Below, in pieces: positions 33,712 through 44,152 of a stretch of DNA of 64,000 bases. Both the position numbers and the translations under genes were made by a program. Numbering within the stretch: the stretch's first letter is position 1; each line of letters opens with the position of its first letter. The DNA is from Gammaproteobacteria bacterium (GTDB lineage Bacteria; Pseudomonadota; Gammaproteobacteria; Ga0077554; Ga007554): positions 862,188 to 926,187 of the forward strand of contig JAMPIW010000007.1 in the NCBI GenBank assembly GCA_040183005.1, written 5' to 3'. Below the pieces are notes generated by a model, which was given only the letters and a program-made list of their open reading frames with translations, ran no database searches and was not told where the DNA came from.

Positions 33712-35754
33712 TTATCTCGTCGCCGACAACTGACGAGACAAAAAATCACTGGTGCTGCGTAACTTCCCCAACAGGCTATCCAGTGCCGTGAACTGATCCC
33801 TATAACGCTTTTCAATATCGTCAAGCCGCCGGTTCAGGGCATCTCGCCTGTCATCAAGAGACTTGATACTGCTACTAATGCCGTCTGTACGGCTGGAGAT
33901 TGAACCGGAGCTGTCTAAAAGTTTGCCCATAAGTTTATCCAGTTGATATGCGTAACCTTGCGAGTAACTGATAGTGCCACGGCTACCGGTAGCGGTTCCG
34001 ATAATTTCCAGCTTCAACCCTTCGGCGGCATTGCCGGCGGCTCCCGTAAGATTGCGCCCGGAGCCAGTCGCTGCAAAACCGTTTATAGTTCCCGCTACAT
34101 CCAGGCCCGCCGCGCCAACGCCAACACTGAATCCCAGGGTAGTGCCTGTATTGGTGTTCACCGCCGTCAATTCGACGGTGGATGCCGAACCGTAGCGGTT
34201 AGAAGTGATTTTCAGGGTGTTTGATGAACTATCCAGCGTGACCGAAGCTGCAACTCCCGCCGCCTTCAAGGCAGCGTCACCATTGATTTTGGATTGAATC
34301 TCCGCCGTCAATGCCGCAGCCGTAGCGTAGTTTCCCTGCGTAAGGGTGATAGCGCCGGATTGAACGCCATCCATTTTAAGGATGAATGTATCGTTATTGG
34401 CATCTACGGTAAAGGCTGTATTGAATGAGCCTGCGGTACTTGCCAACGCGGCGCTACTTGCGCCAGTGTTATAGCCCTGTGCCGCAGCTTGAGAAACCGA
34501 CACGGCATAACTACCGGGCTGAGTCTTGTCAGTGGCACTGACAAAGCTCACCAAACTGTGACTGGGCGTGCCTTGCGCGGCAAAAAGCGCGGCAATGTCG
34601 CTAAAATTAGTCTCCATGGCTTTTTGCAGCTTTGCGGAGTCAAGCGCGAGCACACCATCCGCCTTAAAAGACACACCGGCTTGCGAGAGCACCGTATATG
34701 CACCGCTTGCGCCTGCCACCGGAGCCGAGAGCGCGCGGCGAATCTGCGACATTACCGACAATGTAGTGGAGTCGCCCTGCAAAACCGCGCCCTGTTTGGT
34801 GGCGGGATTATAGGCCGTGAGGTCCCTGATCGTTTTATTGATATCGTTGTATGACTTGACAAAACCTTCCACCGCGGACTGGATCGCCGTGGTATCGCGC
34901 GCCACAGTGAGAGTGGCGGGCGTATTCGTGGGACTTTGCTTGAGAAGATTTAGCGTCACACCTTGAATAACATCGGTGACGGTATTGCTCGACTTGCTGA
35001 TATTGTCAATCCCGTCCACTTTCAAAAGTGCATTCTGTGCAGCCACGGTTTGGGTTAAATTCTTCCCGTTGCCTGCTGTCCCCGCAGGATCATAAGCCAA
35101 CTGTGACAAACCGGCATCATCGGTATTGCTGGCATCACTGGTATCGCTCACCGTGACTTTGATGCTATTTGCAGCCCCCGTGTCCTTGGAGGTAAGCACC
35201 AATTTATTGCCGCTGCCATCATTCAGTATGGAAGCACTTACGCCGATATTCGCCGCGTTAATGGCATCGCGCACACCACCGAGACTGCTGCGGGCGCTGT
35301 CGATAGTAATGGTTTGTGCCGCTTTATCGCTATTGGCTGTAAACGTACCACCGCTAAACGTACCGAACTGAATAGTCAGCGTTCCAGTGCCCACCGTGTC
35401 CGTCACATTGGTAAAACCCTTGGACACAATTTTCTGGGCTTGCGCCAACTGTTTCACTTCGACGGAATAGCTTCCAGGCGCTGAATTTGCGGAAGAGGAC
35501 GCGGTATATACGCTGGTATCCGCCGAGGTTGCGGAAAATACCTGAAATTTCGCGGAACTGCTTAATGCACGCATCCCATCCTGAAAGGATGACAAGGCGC
35601 TTTTAAACGAACCATAGGCACTGAGCTTAGCCTTGTAAGCAGTTTCCTGGGCTGCCATAGCCTGCAAAGGCTGACGCTCCACCGCCATTAACTGAGTTAC
35701 TATCCCATTAACATCCAGTCCGGAACCGATGCCTGCCGCTGAGATTGTTGCCAT
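33712..35754 (-). CDS. fliD: Flagellar filament cap protein FliD
   Basis: The 680-residue product begins GIGSGLDVNGIVTQLMAVER, the FliD N-terminal signature, and ends in coiled-coil RTDGISSSIKSLDDRRDALN and LDSLLGKLRSTSDFLSRQL. A Ser/Thr/Ala-rich middle forms the variable domains. It caps the filament and helps flagellin incorporate. Confidence 0.96.
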   Translation of the reverse strand: MATISAAGIGSGLDVNGIVTQLMAVERQPLQAMAAQETAYKAKLSAYGSFKSALSSFQDGMRALSSSAKFQVFSATSADTSVYTASSSANSAPGSYSVEVKQLAQAQKIVSKGFTNVTDTVGTGTLTIQFGTFSGGTFTANSDKAAQTITIDSARSSLGGVRDAINAANIGVSASILNDGSGNKLVLTSKDTGAANSIKVTVSDTSDASNTDDAGLSQLAYDPAGTAGNGKNLTQTVAAQNALLKVDGIDNISKSSNTVTDVIQGVTLNLLKQSPTNTPATLTVARDTTAIQSAVEGFVKSYNDINKTIRDLTAYNPATKQGAVLQGDSTTLSVMSQIRRALSAPVAGASGAYTVLSQAGVSFKADGVLALDSAKLQKAMETNFSDIAALFAAQGTPSHSLVSFVSATDKTQPGSYAVSVSQAAAQGYNTGASSAALASTAGSFNTAFTVDANNDTFILKMDGVQSGAITLTQGNYATAAALTAEIQSKINGDAALKAAGVAASVTLDSSSNTLKITSNRYGSASTVELTAVNTNTGTTLGFSVGVGAAGLDVAGTINGFAATGSGRNLTGAAGNAAEGLKLEIIGTATGSRGTISYSQGYAYQLDKLMGKLLDSSGSISSRTDGISSSIKSLDDRRDALNRRLDDIEKRYRDQFTALDSLLGKLRSTSDFLSRQLSATR

Positions 35755-35784
35755 GAGATTAGCCTGAGATGTTGATCATACGAT

Positions 35785-36171
35785 TCATGCCTGCGCGCGC
35801 AACAACATGCCATTGGATTTTTCCAATCCGCGCGCCATGGCCAATGCGTCTTCGGAGGGGATTTGACGAATCACCTCTTTGGTTTGTGTGTCTACCACTT
35901 TAACAACAACCTGGCCGCTTCCATCATCGATACTGAAGTGCAAATCGCGCCGAAAACTTTGAATATAATCATTCAAATGGCTGACGGCCTTGTTTAGATC
36001 ATCGGTATTATCCACGCTTTTTTCCGGCTCATGGACTGTTTTATCGTCTTGCCTGGTAATTTGTACAGCCCCAGTGATGTTGACTGCATCCGTTTTCGAA
36101 ACATTCGATGCAACTGGTAATCTGGAAATAAAAGAAGGTGCCGGGACTTGTGTAGAAATATTAGATACCAT
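35785..36171 (-). CDS. flaG: FlaG family protein
   Basis: The 128-residue protein has the FlaG C-terminal pattern: LNDYIQSFRRDLHFSIDDGS, VVKVVDTQTKEVIRQIPSED and ALAMARGLE. FlaG proteins influence filament length. It is placed between fliC and fliD, as in Pseudomonas. Confidence 0.93.
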   Translation of the reverse strand: MVSNISTQVPAPSFISRLPVASNVSKTDAVNITGAVQITRQDDKTVHEPEKSVDNTDDLNKAVSHLNDYIQSFRRDLHFSIDDGSGQVVVKVVDTQTKEVIRQIPSEDALAMARGLEKSNGMLLRAQA

Positions 36172-36196
36172 GATATCTACCTCATATCATCGCTGG

Positions 36197-36228
36197 AAAA
36201 ATCCGCCCGGGCGTCCCGGCCCAGGCGG
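36197..36228 (-). terminator. Rho-independent terminator of fliC
   Basis: On the minus strand a 10-bp stem (CCGCCTGGGC with GCCCGGGCGG, one wobble) with a six-base loop is followed by ATTTTT, 13 bases after the fliC stop. It should separate the abundant flagellin transcript from flaG-fliD. Confidence 0.85.
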
Positions 36229-36241
36229 CTCCATTATCGAC

Positions 36242-37072
36242 TTAGCGCAACAATGACAGCACACTGTTGGGCAGCGCATTGGCCTGGGCCAACATCGCTG
36301 TTCCGGCCTGCTGCAGAATCTGGTTGCGCGTCATGGTGGAAGTTTCCGTGGCAAAGTCGGCATCCATGATACGGCCACGCGAAGCGGCCTGATTTTCAGA
36401 GGCTACGCGCAAATTACCAATCACGGAATCAAAGCGATTCTGTGCAGCACCGAACGTTGAACGGGCAGTGGTGATCTCTCCAATGGCGGTATCCAGGCTA
36501 TCGACGGCAGCTTGAGCAGTTGCCTGCGAGGTACTGATATTTGCAGCGACCGCAGCCGCAACACCCGCGCCTGTAGAAACATTTGTTGTTGCCACATCTA
36601 TCTGGTCAGTGGCGACATTGTTCGCTCCTACCTGGAAGGTCAAGGTTGCAGCTGTACTCAGCAGATCGGTACCGTTAAACTTGGTGCCGGTTAGAACGCG
36701 AGTTACTTCAGAGCTCAATTGCGAATATTCCGCCTGCAGATTGGTACGATCACTTGCCGAGTTTGTTGCGTTGGCGGATTGCACTGCCAGTTCACGCATG
36801 CGCTGTAGGGAGTCACCGACCTTACCCAATGCACCCTCAGCGGTCTGAGACAGGGAGATGGCATCGTTGGCGTTGCGTATGGCGACGTTCATGCCCTTGA
36901 CCTGTGAATTCATACGCTCTGCAATGGCAAGGCCTGCGGCGTCATCCTTGGCGCTGTTGACACGCAAACCGGAAGACAGGCGCTGCAGCGATGTTGCCAG
37001 GTCTCCCTGTGATGTTGCGAGGTTACGTTGGGCGTTCAGTGATGCAACATTGGTATTAATGCTAAGAGCCAT
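36242..37072 (-). CDS. fliC: Flagellin
   Basis: The 276-residue protein has conserved N-terminal ([40 protein letters not shown]) and C-terminal ([25 protein letters not shown] end) D0/D1 domains and a very short variable region, so the filament surface is minimal. It is exported by the flagellar apparatus with FliS. A sigma-28 promoter lies upstream and a strong terminator downstream, as expected for a single-gene, highly expressed unit. Confidence 0.98.
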   Translation of the reverse strand: MALSINTNVASLNAQRNLATSQGDLATSLQRLSSGLRVNSAKDDAAGLAIAERMNSQVKGMNVAIRNANDAISLSQTAEGALGKVGDSLQRMRELAVQSANATNSASDRTNLQAEYSQLSSEVTRVLTGTKFNGTDLLSTAATLTFQVGANNVATDQIDVATTNVSTGAGVAAAVAANISTSQATAQAAVDSLDTAIGEITTARSTFGAAQNRFDSVIGNLRVASENQAASRGRIMDADFATETSTMTRNQILQQAGTAMLAQANALPNSVLSLLR

Positions 37073-37183
37073 GATATTTTCTCCTCATATCCTCTGGTGG
37101 CGTAGTGTGGGCCACACGTGAGGTTGGGGTTGATATTTAGCGGACATATTTCTCATTCGAAATATTCACCGCTTCCGATAAAG

Positions 37184-37211
37184 TTATCGGTCTTTCTGGA
37201 TGGGAACTTTA
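37184..37211 (-). promoter_or_regulatory. Sigma-28 (FliA) promoter of fliC
   Basis: The minus strand reads TAAAGTTC, then 12 bases to ACCGATAA (16 bases between TAAA and ACCGATAA). It lies about 112 bases before the start codon. The -10 is part of a small palindrome CCGATAA-GTTATCGG. Confidence 0.85.
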
Positions 37212-37270
37212 GGAGAAAGAGAAAAGATTTTTTGGAGATTGTCAGGTCGGTATGAACAGCACACACAAGT

Positions 37271-37330
37271 ATTGTGTTGCTGCGCAACGCTTGGTGGGTT
37301 ACGCAAAAAAATCGCTAACCCACCCTACAT
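37271..37330 (-). repeat. Dispersed repeat, GTAGGGTGGGTTA family, copy 2
   Basis: In reverse orientation this 60-base block matches the copy at 22691-22750 except for a few bases near the loop and at the end. It lies four bases from the flgL stop, between flgL and the fliC promoter, and can form a long hairpin that could end flgL transcripts. Confidence 0.8.
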
Positions 37331-37333
37331 TAG

Positions 37334-38542
37334 TTACCGCAAGAAATTAAACAGCGACAATCCCTGTATTTTGATAAACGACTGTTGCGCCGCCTGTAGT
37401 CCTGTCATTTGCAAGTTGAGACGGCTAACGGCTTCGGCGTAGTCAAGATCCTGGAGATTGGACAGGGTTTGCTGCACCTGGAGTGTAAAACCATCATTGA
37501 TACCTTTCTGGGCATCAATCGCATTCATCCGCGCCCCTATCTTGGCACGCACGTCGAGAATATTCGTCAGGCCATTATCCAGATCACCTAAAACACGGCT
37601 CATGGCATTATTAAAATGCGCCTGAGATGCTGGATTGGTGACGGGTGTCTCCAATGCCTGTACAAAATCTTGCACGGTGGTAAAGATATCCTGATTGGCA
37701 CTGGGGGCCACCGTGAAGCTATCGCCGTTGGCAGGGGAGCCCTTCACTTGAACTTTAGCACCGCCAAACGCGATACTGCTGCCCGCGGCATAGGTGCCCG
37801 CGGCCACTGCGCCACTCACGGCACCCGTGACGGTGTAGGTCACAGGATCGGTAGGCAACACCTGCACAAAGGAAATGGTATAACTATCCGGCACAAAGGT
37901 ACCGCTGACTGTGCCGGGGTCGATCACGCCGCTGCCGATGTTGGCCGGGCTTTCCTGCGCGCTAAAAATACCATTGCCATTGCGGATGGCGCGGAAAACA
38001 TCGGTGCCTGAATCGCCAACCGCTACCTGGCGTGTCGGCCCTATCTGTAAATAGCGCTGCCCCTCGTCACCGTTATAGTCGAAGCCGCCTGCGGCGTTGC
38101 GATTGAAAGGTTGGGTGGTTCCCTGGTAGCCCGAGAACAGATATTCGTTATTAGCATCCCTGGTGTTGGCCAGGCTCAGTAACTCATCCAGCCTAAGCCG
38201 CGCTTCTGCCGCTATACTGGCGCGATTTGCATTATTAAGGGTGCTGTTGTTGGCCTGAATCGCCAACTCCTTCAGCCGCTGCATTACATCACCCGCACCC
38301 GTCAAAGCCTGTTCTTCCAGCGAGAGCCGCCCACGTGCCGCGTCGGCATTTGACTGATACTGTCCGGTGACTTCCTTTTCCTGCATCAAGTTCAACACTT
38401 GTGCCGCAGCGGCGGGATCATCCGCCGGGGTGAGGATGCGCTTGCCGGTGGAAACTTGTAATTGCGTTTTGGCGAGCAGGGCCTGCTGCTCCAGCATGGA
38501 ATTTACGCCTTGCTGCTGCATTTGATTGGTGGAGATACGCAT
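37334..38542 (-). CDS. flgL: Hook-filament junction protein FlgL
   Basis: The 402-residue protein begins MRISTNQMQQQGVNSMLEQQ and has the flagellin-like N-terminus (VSTGKRILTPADDPAAA) and C-terminus (DYAEAVSRLNLQMTGLQAAQ), the FlgL pattern. AGGAG lies upstream of the ATG. It joins hook and filament with FlgK, encoded three bases upstream. Confidence 0.96.
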   Translation of the reverse strand: MRISTNQMQQQGVNSMLEQQALLAKTQLQVSTGKRILTPADDPAAAAQVLNLMQEKEVTGQYQSNADAARGRLSLEEQALTGAGDVMQRLKELAIQANNSTLNNANRASIAAEARLRLDELLSLANTRDANNEYLFSGYQGTTQPFNRNAAGGFDYNGDEGQRYLQIGPTRQVAVGDSGTDVFRAIRNGNGIFSAQESPANIGSGVIDPGTVSGTFVPDSYTISFVQVLPTDPVTYTVTGAVSGAVAAGTYAAGSSIAFGGAKVQVKGSPANGDSFTVAPSANQDIFTTVQDFVQALETPVTNPASQAHFNNAMSRVLGDLDNGLTNILDVRAKIGARMNAIDAQKGINDGFTLQVQQTLSNLQDLDYAEAVSRLNLQMTGLQAAQQSFIKIQGLSLFNFLR

Positions 38543-38545
38543 ATA

Positions 38546-40465
38546 TTATCTCCTGATTGCGCCCATAAGGGTTTGGAAGAGATTGTCCGTCGTTGAAATC
38601 ACCTGCGCGGCAGCCTGATAAGCCTGCTGCAGGCGCACCATGTTGGCGGCCTCTTCGTCAAGATTGACGCCTGATACGGCATCGCGCGCCTCTATCGACT
38701 GCTTGCGCAATACATCTTGCGCATTGCGGGTAATATCCGCTTGATGGGCTTGTGTTCCAATATTGGCTACCAGTTCACCATAGGCGTCCTGATATGTGGC
38801 TGTGCCGCCTCCCAGACTTTGTTGTTTCTGCAATTGGCCCAGCAGCAACGCGTTACGGTTGTCACTCACGCCACCGGTATTTGCGCCGACAGAAAATACA
38901 TCACCTGCTGCGGCAGAACCACTGATCATTGCCGTCCAGCCGTTGTAGCTGATGGCCTGACCGGAGACATAGGGAACATTCGTCGCAAGCGTACCGTTGG
39001 TTGCGTCAACGACATTAAAGAGTCCGGGTGAGGTAAATGTGATGCTTACTGTGTTGCGCAGATCAGGATCTTGCGCACTCGCCACACCAGGGCTGATGGT
39101 GGCGGCACTGGTATTCGCCAGAGCGGCGGATGTGCGTATCGGCGCGGCGGCGGCGATGCTTTTGGCGTCGTTGATCACCATGCCGATGGTCTGCGCGCCC
39201 TGGCGCGTGGGTTGGATCAAAAAACTGTCGTTGACCGCCGCACCTGCGGTGATGTTCAGCGAAAACCCGTCAATCGCCGCGCTGGCATAGGGATAGCTAC
39301 CACCGGTATTTATGGCGGATGTTTGATTATCGGAAAGTCGGGTGAGCGTGTAGTTGTTGCTGCCTGTATAAGTCAAGCGGTAATCGCTGGTGGTCAACCC
39401 GTTGGCATCCGCCAGCGTGGCCGTCACCGCGCTGGTGCCGGTATTGAGCGATCTTGCCTGAACCTGGAGATTGGGCGCCTTAAAAAAATCACTGCCCAGC
39501 GCGCCGTTCAAATCCTGGCCGAGCTTATGCTGGTCATTAAAGTTGTCTGCCAGACCAATCGCTACGCGGCCCAGGGTATTTTGCGCCACATCCAGCACGC
39601 GGTTGCGGAAATCCAGCACGCCGCCCAACTTTCCGCCGCTCAATTGATTCGAAATATTGATTGTATCCGTGCCCATTTGGTAACCGACTTCCAGTCGCGT
39701 CGCATCGAACTGGTTGCTCATCACACTCAGGGATTGCGCACGAAACCCAGCAACCAGCGCCTGCCCATTGCCGATAAAGACATTAAGAGAGCCATCGTCT
39801 TGCGGCACGGTGGTGACGGCGACACGTTCCGACAATTGCGCAATCAACGCATCACGCTTATCAAGAAGGTCGTTCGGCAGGTTTCCCGATGCTCTGCCAG
39901 GGGCGACGGAAATATCGTGGTTTACACTGGCAAGCGACTGGGCAAGGCCGTTAATTTCGGTAACACGATTTTGCACCTCGGCATTTGCACCATTACGCAA
40001 TTCGCCAAGGCGTTGGTCCATGTAATGAAACCGATCAACCAATGAGCCAGACTCGGACAGCAGCACCTGCCTCGCCGCGCCTGAACTTGGGTCGTTTGCG
40101 ACGCCCTGGACGGCGTTGAAAAAACTTTGCAGGCCGGGCGTGAGGCCTGCCTGAGGATCAGCCAGCAAGTTGTCGACGCGATTGGTGAGTGTGTAATAAT
40201 TTTCCGTCTGGCTATAGGAAGCCGTGTTCGTTTGCACCTGGGCAGTGAGGAAGTCATCGTACAGGCGCCGCACGCCACCGACTGCCACACCCGTGCCCAC
40301 GTAGCCATCGCCGGAAAATTGCGGCGTACTGGTAACGACATCCACACGCTGACGGCTATAGCCTTCAGTGTTGACGTTGCTGATGTTCTGGCTCACTGTT
40401 GACAGTGAGCGCTGCGCTGTCAGCAGTCCGGAAATACCTATGGCAAGTGAGTCACCGACGGGCAT
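38546..40465 (-). CDS. flgK: Hook-associated protein FlgK
   Basis: The 639-residue protein starts with LAIGISGLLTAQRSLSTVSQ and ISNVNTEGYSRQRVD, the FlgK signature, and ends SGVNLDEEAANMVRLQQAYQ, typical of rod/hook-family C-termini. The large middle is variable. Upstream on the minus strand lie a hairpin (GGGCAGA at 40491 with its complement at 40505) and a sigma-28-like site. Confidence 0.97.
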   Translation of the reverse strand: MPVGDSLAIGISGLLTAQRSLSTVSQNISNVNTEGYSRQRVDVVTSTPQFSGDGYVGTGVAVGGVRRLYDDFLTAQVQTNTASYSQTENYYTLTNRVDNLLADPQAGLTPGLQSFFNAVQGVANDPSSGAARQVLLSESGSLVDRFHYMDQRLGELRNGANAEVQNRVTEINGLAQSLASVNHDISVAPGRASGNLPNDLLDKRDALIAQLSERVAVTTVPQDDGSLNVFIGNGQALVAGFRAQSLSVMSNQFDATRLEVGYQMGTDTINISNQLSGGKLGGVLDFRNRVLDVAQNTLGRVAIGLADNFNDQHKLGQDLNGALGSDFFKAPNLQVQARSLNTGTSAVTATLADANGLTTSDYRLTYTGSNNYTLTRLSDNQTSAINTGGSYPYASAAIDGFSLNITAGAAVNDSFLIQPTRQGAQTIGMVINDAKSIAAAAPIRTSAALANTSAATISPGVASAQDPDLRNTVSITFTSPGLFNVVDATNGTLATNVPYVSGQAISYNGWTAMISGSAAAGDVFSVGANTGGVSDNRNALLLGQLQKQQSLGGGTATYQDAYGELVANIGTQAHQADITRNAQDVLRKQSIEARDAVSGVNLDEEAANMVRLQQAYQAAAQVISTTDNLFQTLMGAIRR

Positions 40466-40518
40466 GGCAAAACCTCATTAATATTCACAAGGGCAGACTC
40501 TAAATCTGCCCCTACTGT

Positions 40519-41391
40519 TCATGTTATCGGCCTGCTGCTGAACATCTTAAGTGTGTCACCGTGCAGAATCGCGCTGATTTTGCGCGCATAGGCAGGGTCA
40601 GTGGCATAGCCCGCATCCTGCAAGGCATTGGCAAACGCCTGTGGGTCGCCCGCCACAGCCAACGCCTGACCGTAGCGCGGATTGGCGCGCAGAAAATTGG
40701 CATAATCGGTGAAACTGGCGGAAAACGAATCGTAAGAGCGGAATGCCTCATTGCGCCTGACCGCCTTGCCATCGGTGTACTCCAGTGTTGGCATGGAGAG
40801 ACGCTCTCCCTGCCAACGGGCATCAGCCTTGATGCCAAACAGGTTGTGACTGCTGCGGCCATCGGGATGACGCATGACAGACTGCCCCCACCCGCTCTCC
40901 AGCGCCGCCTGGGCCAGCAACGCCGCAGGTGCAACGCCAAGTTCCTTGCCAGCCTGTTGCGCGTGGGGCCAAAGTGATTTCACGAATTCTTCGGGGGAAC
41001 TGAATGAGGGTGGTGATGGAGCCACTGCTACCGCCGGAATTTCGCGTGGCACGGACAGCCCGGAAATATTTTTATCGCCATCCTTCGCTGTCGCGGCAAG
41101 CTTTCCGCCAAGCTGTTTCACCAGCATATCCGCCAGCCCCATACCGCGCCCCTGGCTAAGGGTCGTGGATAATTGCTGATCGAACATGCCCTGATAAAAT
41201 TCGGTCTGTTCGCTGTCCATGATGCCGTCACCCAGGCTGGCCTCGCGCATTCCTTTCAGCATCATCTGCAAAAAAATCCCCTCAAATTGCTTGGCAACCG
41301 CACGCAATGCCTCGGGGGAATTTTCACGCGCCTGGGTGCGAAGGCGAGCCAAGCTTTGAAAATCGGTGTAAATGTCTGGGCTGGGTATCAT
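40519..41391 (-). CDS. flgJ: Flagellar rod assembly protein/muramidase FlgJ
   Basis: The 290-residue protein has the N-terminal rod-capping domain (AVAKQFEGIFLQMMLKGMRE, EFYQGMFDQQLS) and a C-terminal glucosaminidase-type peptidoglycan hydrolase (ALLAQAALESGWGQSVMRHP with the catalytic Glu, SHNLFGIKAD, YANFLRANPRYG). This is the two-domain form found in beta and gamma proteobacteria. Confidence 0.96.
   Translation of the reverse strand: MIPSPDIYTDFQSLARLRTQARENSPEALRAVAKQFEGIFLQMMLKGMREASLGDGIMDSEQTEFYQGMFDQQLSTTLSQGRGMGLADMLVKQLGGKLAATAKDGDKNISGLSVPREIPAVAVAPSPPSFSSPEEFVKSLWPHAQQAGKELGVAPAALLAQAALESGWGQSVMRHPDGRSSHNLFGIKADARWQGERLSMPTLEYTDGKAVRRNEAFRSYDSFSASFTDYANFLRANPRYGQALAVAGDPQAFANALQDAGYATDPAYARKISAILHGDTLKMFSSRPIT
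40524..40550 (-). promoter_or_regulatory. Possible sigma-28 promoter of flgKL
   Basis: The minus strand reads TTAA, 15 bases, GCCGATAA at the very end of flgJ, 59 bases before flgK. The -10 is a perfect FliA match; the -35 differs by one base from TAAA. FliA control of flgKL is known in enteric bacteria. Confidence 0.6.
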
Positions 41392-41403
41392 TTCTTTTAG
41401 GCT

Positions 41404-42513
41404 TCAAATCACTATCAATTCCGCGCGCAACGCGCCCGCTTCTTTCAGCGCCTGGAGTATCGCCACCAGATCGCCTGGCGCCGCGCCAACTTGGTTGACG
41501 GCGCGCACGATATCACCCAGAGAAACGCCGGGGTCAAACAAAAACATGCGGCGGTTTTCCTCTTTAACCTGGATCTCCGAGGTGGGCACGACCACCGTGG
41601 AGCCGCCCGAGAACGCGCCAGGCTGGCTGATGCGCGGCCTTTCCGAAATGGTGACCACCAGATTGCCATGCGACACAGCGGCGGGCGTGACGCGCACATG
41701 ACTGCCGATCACCACGGTTCCGGTGCGCGAGTTGATGATGACTTTGGCGGCGCCTTCGCCGGGCTCCAGCGTTAGATTTTCCAGCACGGAGATAAATGCC
41801 ACGCGCTGCGCTTGATCCTGAGGGGCGGCAACCTTGATCGACGAGCCATCTAGCGGCTGAGCCGTACCCGCACCGATGGCGGTGTTGATGGATTCCGCCA
41901 AACGTTTGGCGGTAGTGAAATCGGAGGTATGCAGATTGAACACCAGCGAATCGGAATCACCAAACGAGGTGGGCGCGGGACGCTCCACCGTGGCGCCGTT
42001 GGGAATCCGCCCCACGCTGGGAACATTCACGGTGATTTTCGATCCATCGCTGCCAGACACGCCCAGGCCACCCACTGCCAGATTGCCTTGGGCGATGGCG
42101 TACACCTGGCCATCCGCGCCCTTGAGCGGCGTCATAAGCAGACTACCGCCGCGCAGGCTTTTGGCATTACCCAGTGACGAGACGGTAATGTCCACGGTCT
42201 GTCCCGGTTTGGCAAACGGCGGCAATTCGGCATGGATGGAAACTGCCGCGACATTTTTGAGCTGGGGATTTACAGTGGGCGGCAACACAATGCCAAATTG
42301 CGATAACATGCTTTTCATGCTTTGCACGGTGAATGGCGCTTGCGTGGTCTGATCGCCGCTGCCGTCCAGCCCCACCACCAGACCGTAGCCCACCAGTTGG
42401 TTGACGCGCACGCCATCCACGGATGCGACATCCTTGATGCGCTCGGCATGGGCGAAGCCGGTCAATGAGACCAGCCAGGACAGCAGCAGTAATTTCAGGG
42501 CAAATCTATTCAT
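41404..42513 (-). CDS. flgI: Flagellar P-ring protein FlgI
   Basis: The 369-residue periplasmic protein has a signal peptide ([20 protein letters not shown]) and the FlgI core [32 protein letters not shown] and [20 protein letters not shown]. FlgI forms the P ring around the rod. It is 12 bases before flgJ. Confidence 0.97.
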   Translation of the reverse strand: MNRFALKLLLLSWLVSLTGFAHAERIKDVASVDGVRVNQLVGYGLVVGLDGSGDQTTQAPFTVQSMKSMLSQFGIVLPPTVNPQLKNVAAVSIHAELPPFAKPGQTVDITVSSLGNAKSLRGGSLLMTPLKGADGQVYAIAQGNLAVGGLGVSGSDGSKITVNVPSVGRIPNGATVERPAPTSFGDSDSLVFNLHTSDFTTAKRLAESINTAIGAGTAQPLDGSSIKVAAPQDQAQRVAFISVLENLTLEPGEGAAKVIINSRTGTVVIGSHVRVTPAAVSHGNLVVTISERPRISQPGAFSGGSTVVVPTSEIQVKEENRRMFLFDPGVSLGDIVRAVNQVGAAPGDLVAILQALKEAGALRAELIVI

Positions 42514-42528
42514 ACGCCCAACCTGTTA

Positions 42529-43239
42529 TTAAAAAGGCCACCAACCACTGTTAAAGAATCTCGCCAGCCATCCCGAGGTGTTGGAATCGGCAATCACGCC
42601 GTCACCGGCATAGGTGATTTTGGCATCCGCCACCAGACTCGACAGTAAGGTGTTGTCGCGTTGAATATCGACTGGGCGAACGATTCCGGAAAACCGCACA
42701 TATTCGTTGCCCTGATTGATAGCCAGCAGCTTTTCGCCACGCACCACCAGATTTCCATTAGGCAAGACCTCGGACACCGTGACGCTGATGCGTCCATTCA
42801 GGCTGTTGCTTTGACTGCTATCGCCTTGACCCGAAAAACTCTGGTCAGAATTCAGCTTGGCGCTAAAATCATTATTGACGTTGCTTGCCAGCGGGATCAG
42901 CCCCGGCGCACCGAATGTCAGCGCAGACCCTAAAATGACGGGGGCGGAAACATCCACACCGGTCTTTTTCTTGGAATTCGTACCCGCTTTCTTGCTGGCA
43001 TCAGTCTTTTCTACCAGTATCACTGTAAGTATGTCGCCGACACGGCGCGCCTTATTGTCCTCGAACAGTGCAAGCCCATACCCTGTCTGATAAATGGCAC
43101 CATTGCTTCGCGTGGCGGGCGGCGGCGCGGCGGGGCGCACCGGCGCATAGGCGGGATCACTCTGCGGCGGCGTGGTAGTACAACCCGCCAGCATCAGCAA
43201 CCCCAACAAGACACGAAAACTTTTCCAGATCTGTTTCAT
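42529..43239 (-). CDS. flgH: Flagellar L-ring lipoprotein FlgH
   Basis: The 236-residue product has a lipobox (LLGLLMLAGCTTTPP) for acylation at Cys20 and the FlgH core ALFEDNKARRVGDILTVILV, VVRGEKLLAINQGNEYVRFS and GIVRPVDI. It anchors the L ring in the outer membrane. Confidence 0.97.
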   Translation of the reverse strand: MKQIWKSFRVLLGLLMLAGCTTTPPQSDPAYAPVRPAAPPPATRSNGAIYQTGYGLALFEDNKARRVGDILTVILVEKTDASKKAGTNSKKKTGVDVSAPVILGSALTFGAPGLIPLASNVNNDFSAKLNSDQSFSGQGDSSQSNSLNGRISVTVSEVLPNGNLVVRGEKLLAINQGNEYVRFSGIVRPVDIQRDNTLLSSLVADAKITYAGDGVIADSNTSGWLARFFNSGWWPF

Positions 43240-43312
43240 TTGTGATCTCTGTACTCACTGAAACCCGTCTACACTTAGAAATATGCAACATCCTTGCCGT
43301 CGGCTACTGTTC

Positions 43313-44098
43313 TTACAAATTATTTGTCACAAACTTCAACATCTGATCTGCGGCGGCAATCGCCTTGGAGTCCATTTCATAGGCACGCTGGGTTTCGATC
43401 ATATTGACCAGCTCTTCCACAACATTGACATTGGAACTTTCCACTGAGCCCTGTGCCAAGGTACCCAACCCTGTAATACCCGGCGCACCGGTTTGTGGAG
43501 AGCCGCTGGCGGCAGACTCGCGGTATACATTCTGGCCAACCGGCATCAAGCCGACGGGATTGATGAAATCCGCCAACTGGATTGAGCCCACCTGCGTCGG
43601 TGCGGTTGAACCCGGCAATAGCACTCCCACCGTGCCATCGGAACCCACGGTGATGCTCTGTGCATTTTCAGGAATGCTGATCGCGGGCTGCACCACGTAG
43701 CCGCTGGCGGTAACAAGTTGCCCTTGCGCATTCACCTGAAATGAACCATCGCGCGTGTAGCCCAGCGTGCCATCCGGCGTCAGTACCTGAAAAAAACCGC
43801 GCCCCTGTATCCCCATATCCAGGGGATTGCCGGTTTGCACAATGTTGCCTTGCGTAAACAGCTTTTCCGTAGCCACCGTGCGCACGCCAGTACCTAGCAT
43901 CAAGCCAGACGGCAATGCTGTCTCTTGAGTGCTTTGCGCGCCCACTTGGCGTACATTCTGGTAAAGCAGATCCTCGAACACCGCCCTGCCGCGCTTGAAG
44001 CCGGTGGTATTGACGTTGGCCAGATTGTTGGAAATCACCGCCATGCGCGTCTGCTGTGCGTCGAGGCCGGTCTTGGCAATCCATAGTGCGGGATTCAT
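43313..44098 (-). CDS. flgG: Distal rod protein FlgG
   Basis: The 261-residue protein has the rod N-terminus ([40 protein letters not shown]) and C-terminus ([20 protein letters not shown]) with full family length, matching FlgG. Confidence 0.97.
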   Translation of the reverse strand: MNPALWIAKTGLDAQQTRMAVISNNLANVNTTGFKRGRAVFEDLLYQNVRQVGAQSTQETALPSGLMLGTGVRTVATEKLFTQGNIVQTGNPLDMGIQGRGFFQVLTPDGTLGYTRDGSFQVNAQGQLVTASGYVVQPAISIPENAQSITVGSDGTVGVLLPGSTAPTQVGSIQLADFINPVGLMPVGQNVYRESAASGSPQTGAPGITGLGTLAQGSVESSNVNVVEELVNMIETQRAYEMDSKAIAAADQMLKFVTNNL

Positions 44099-44152
44099 TG
44101 CGTATTCCTTTTTTAAAAAAAAATCTGGTTAAAAAGAAATCGTGGAAGATTT

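Noticed and set aside
39071-40045. 324-codon plus-strand frame opposite flgK
   Set aside because: FlgK on the minus strand is certain; the antisense frame lacks a ribosome-binding site and any family signature.
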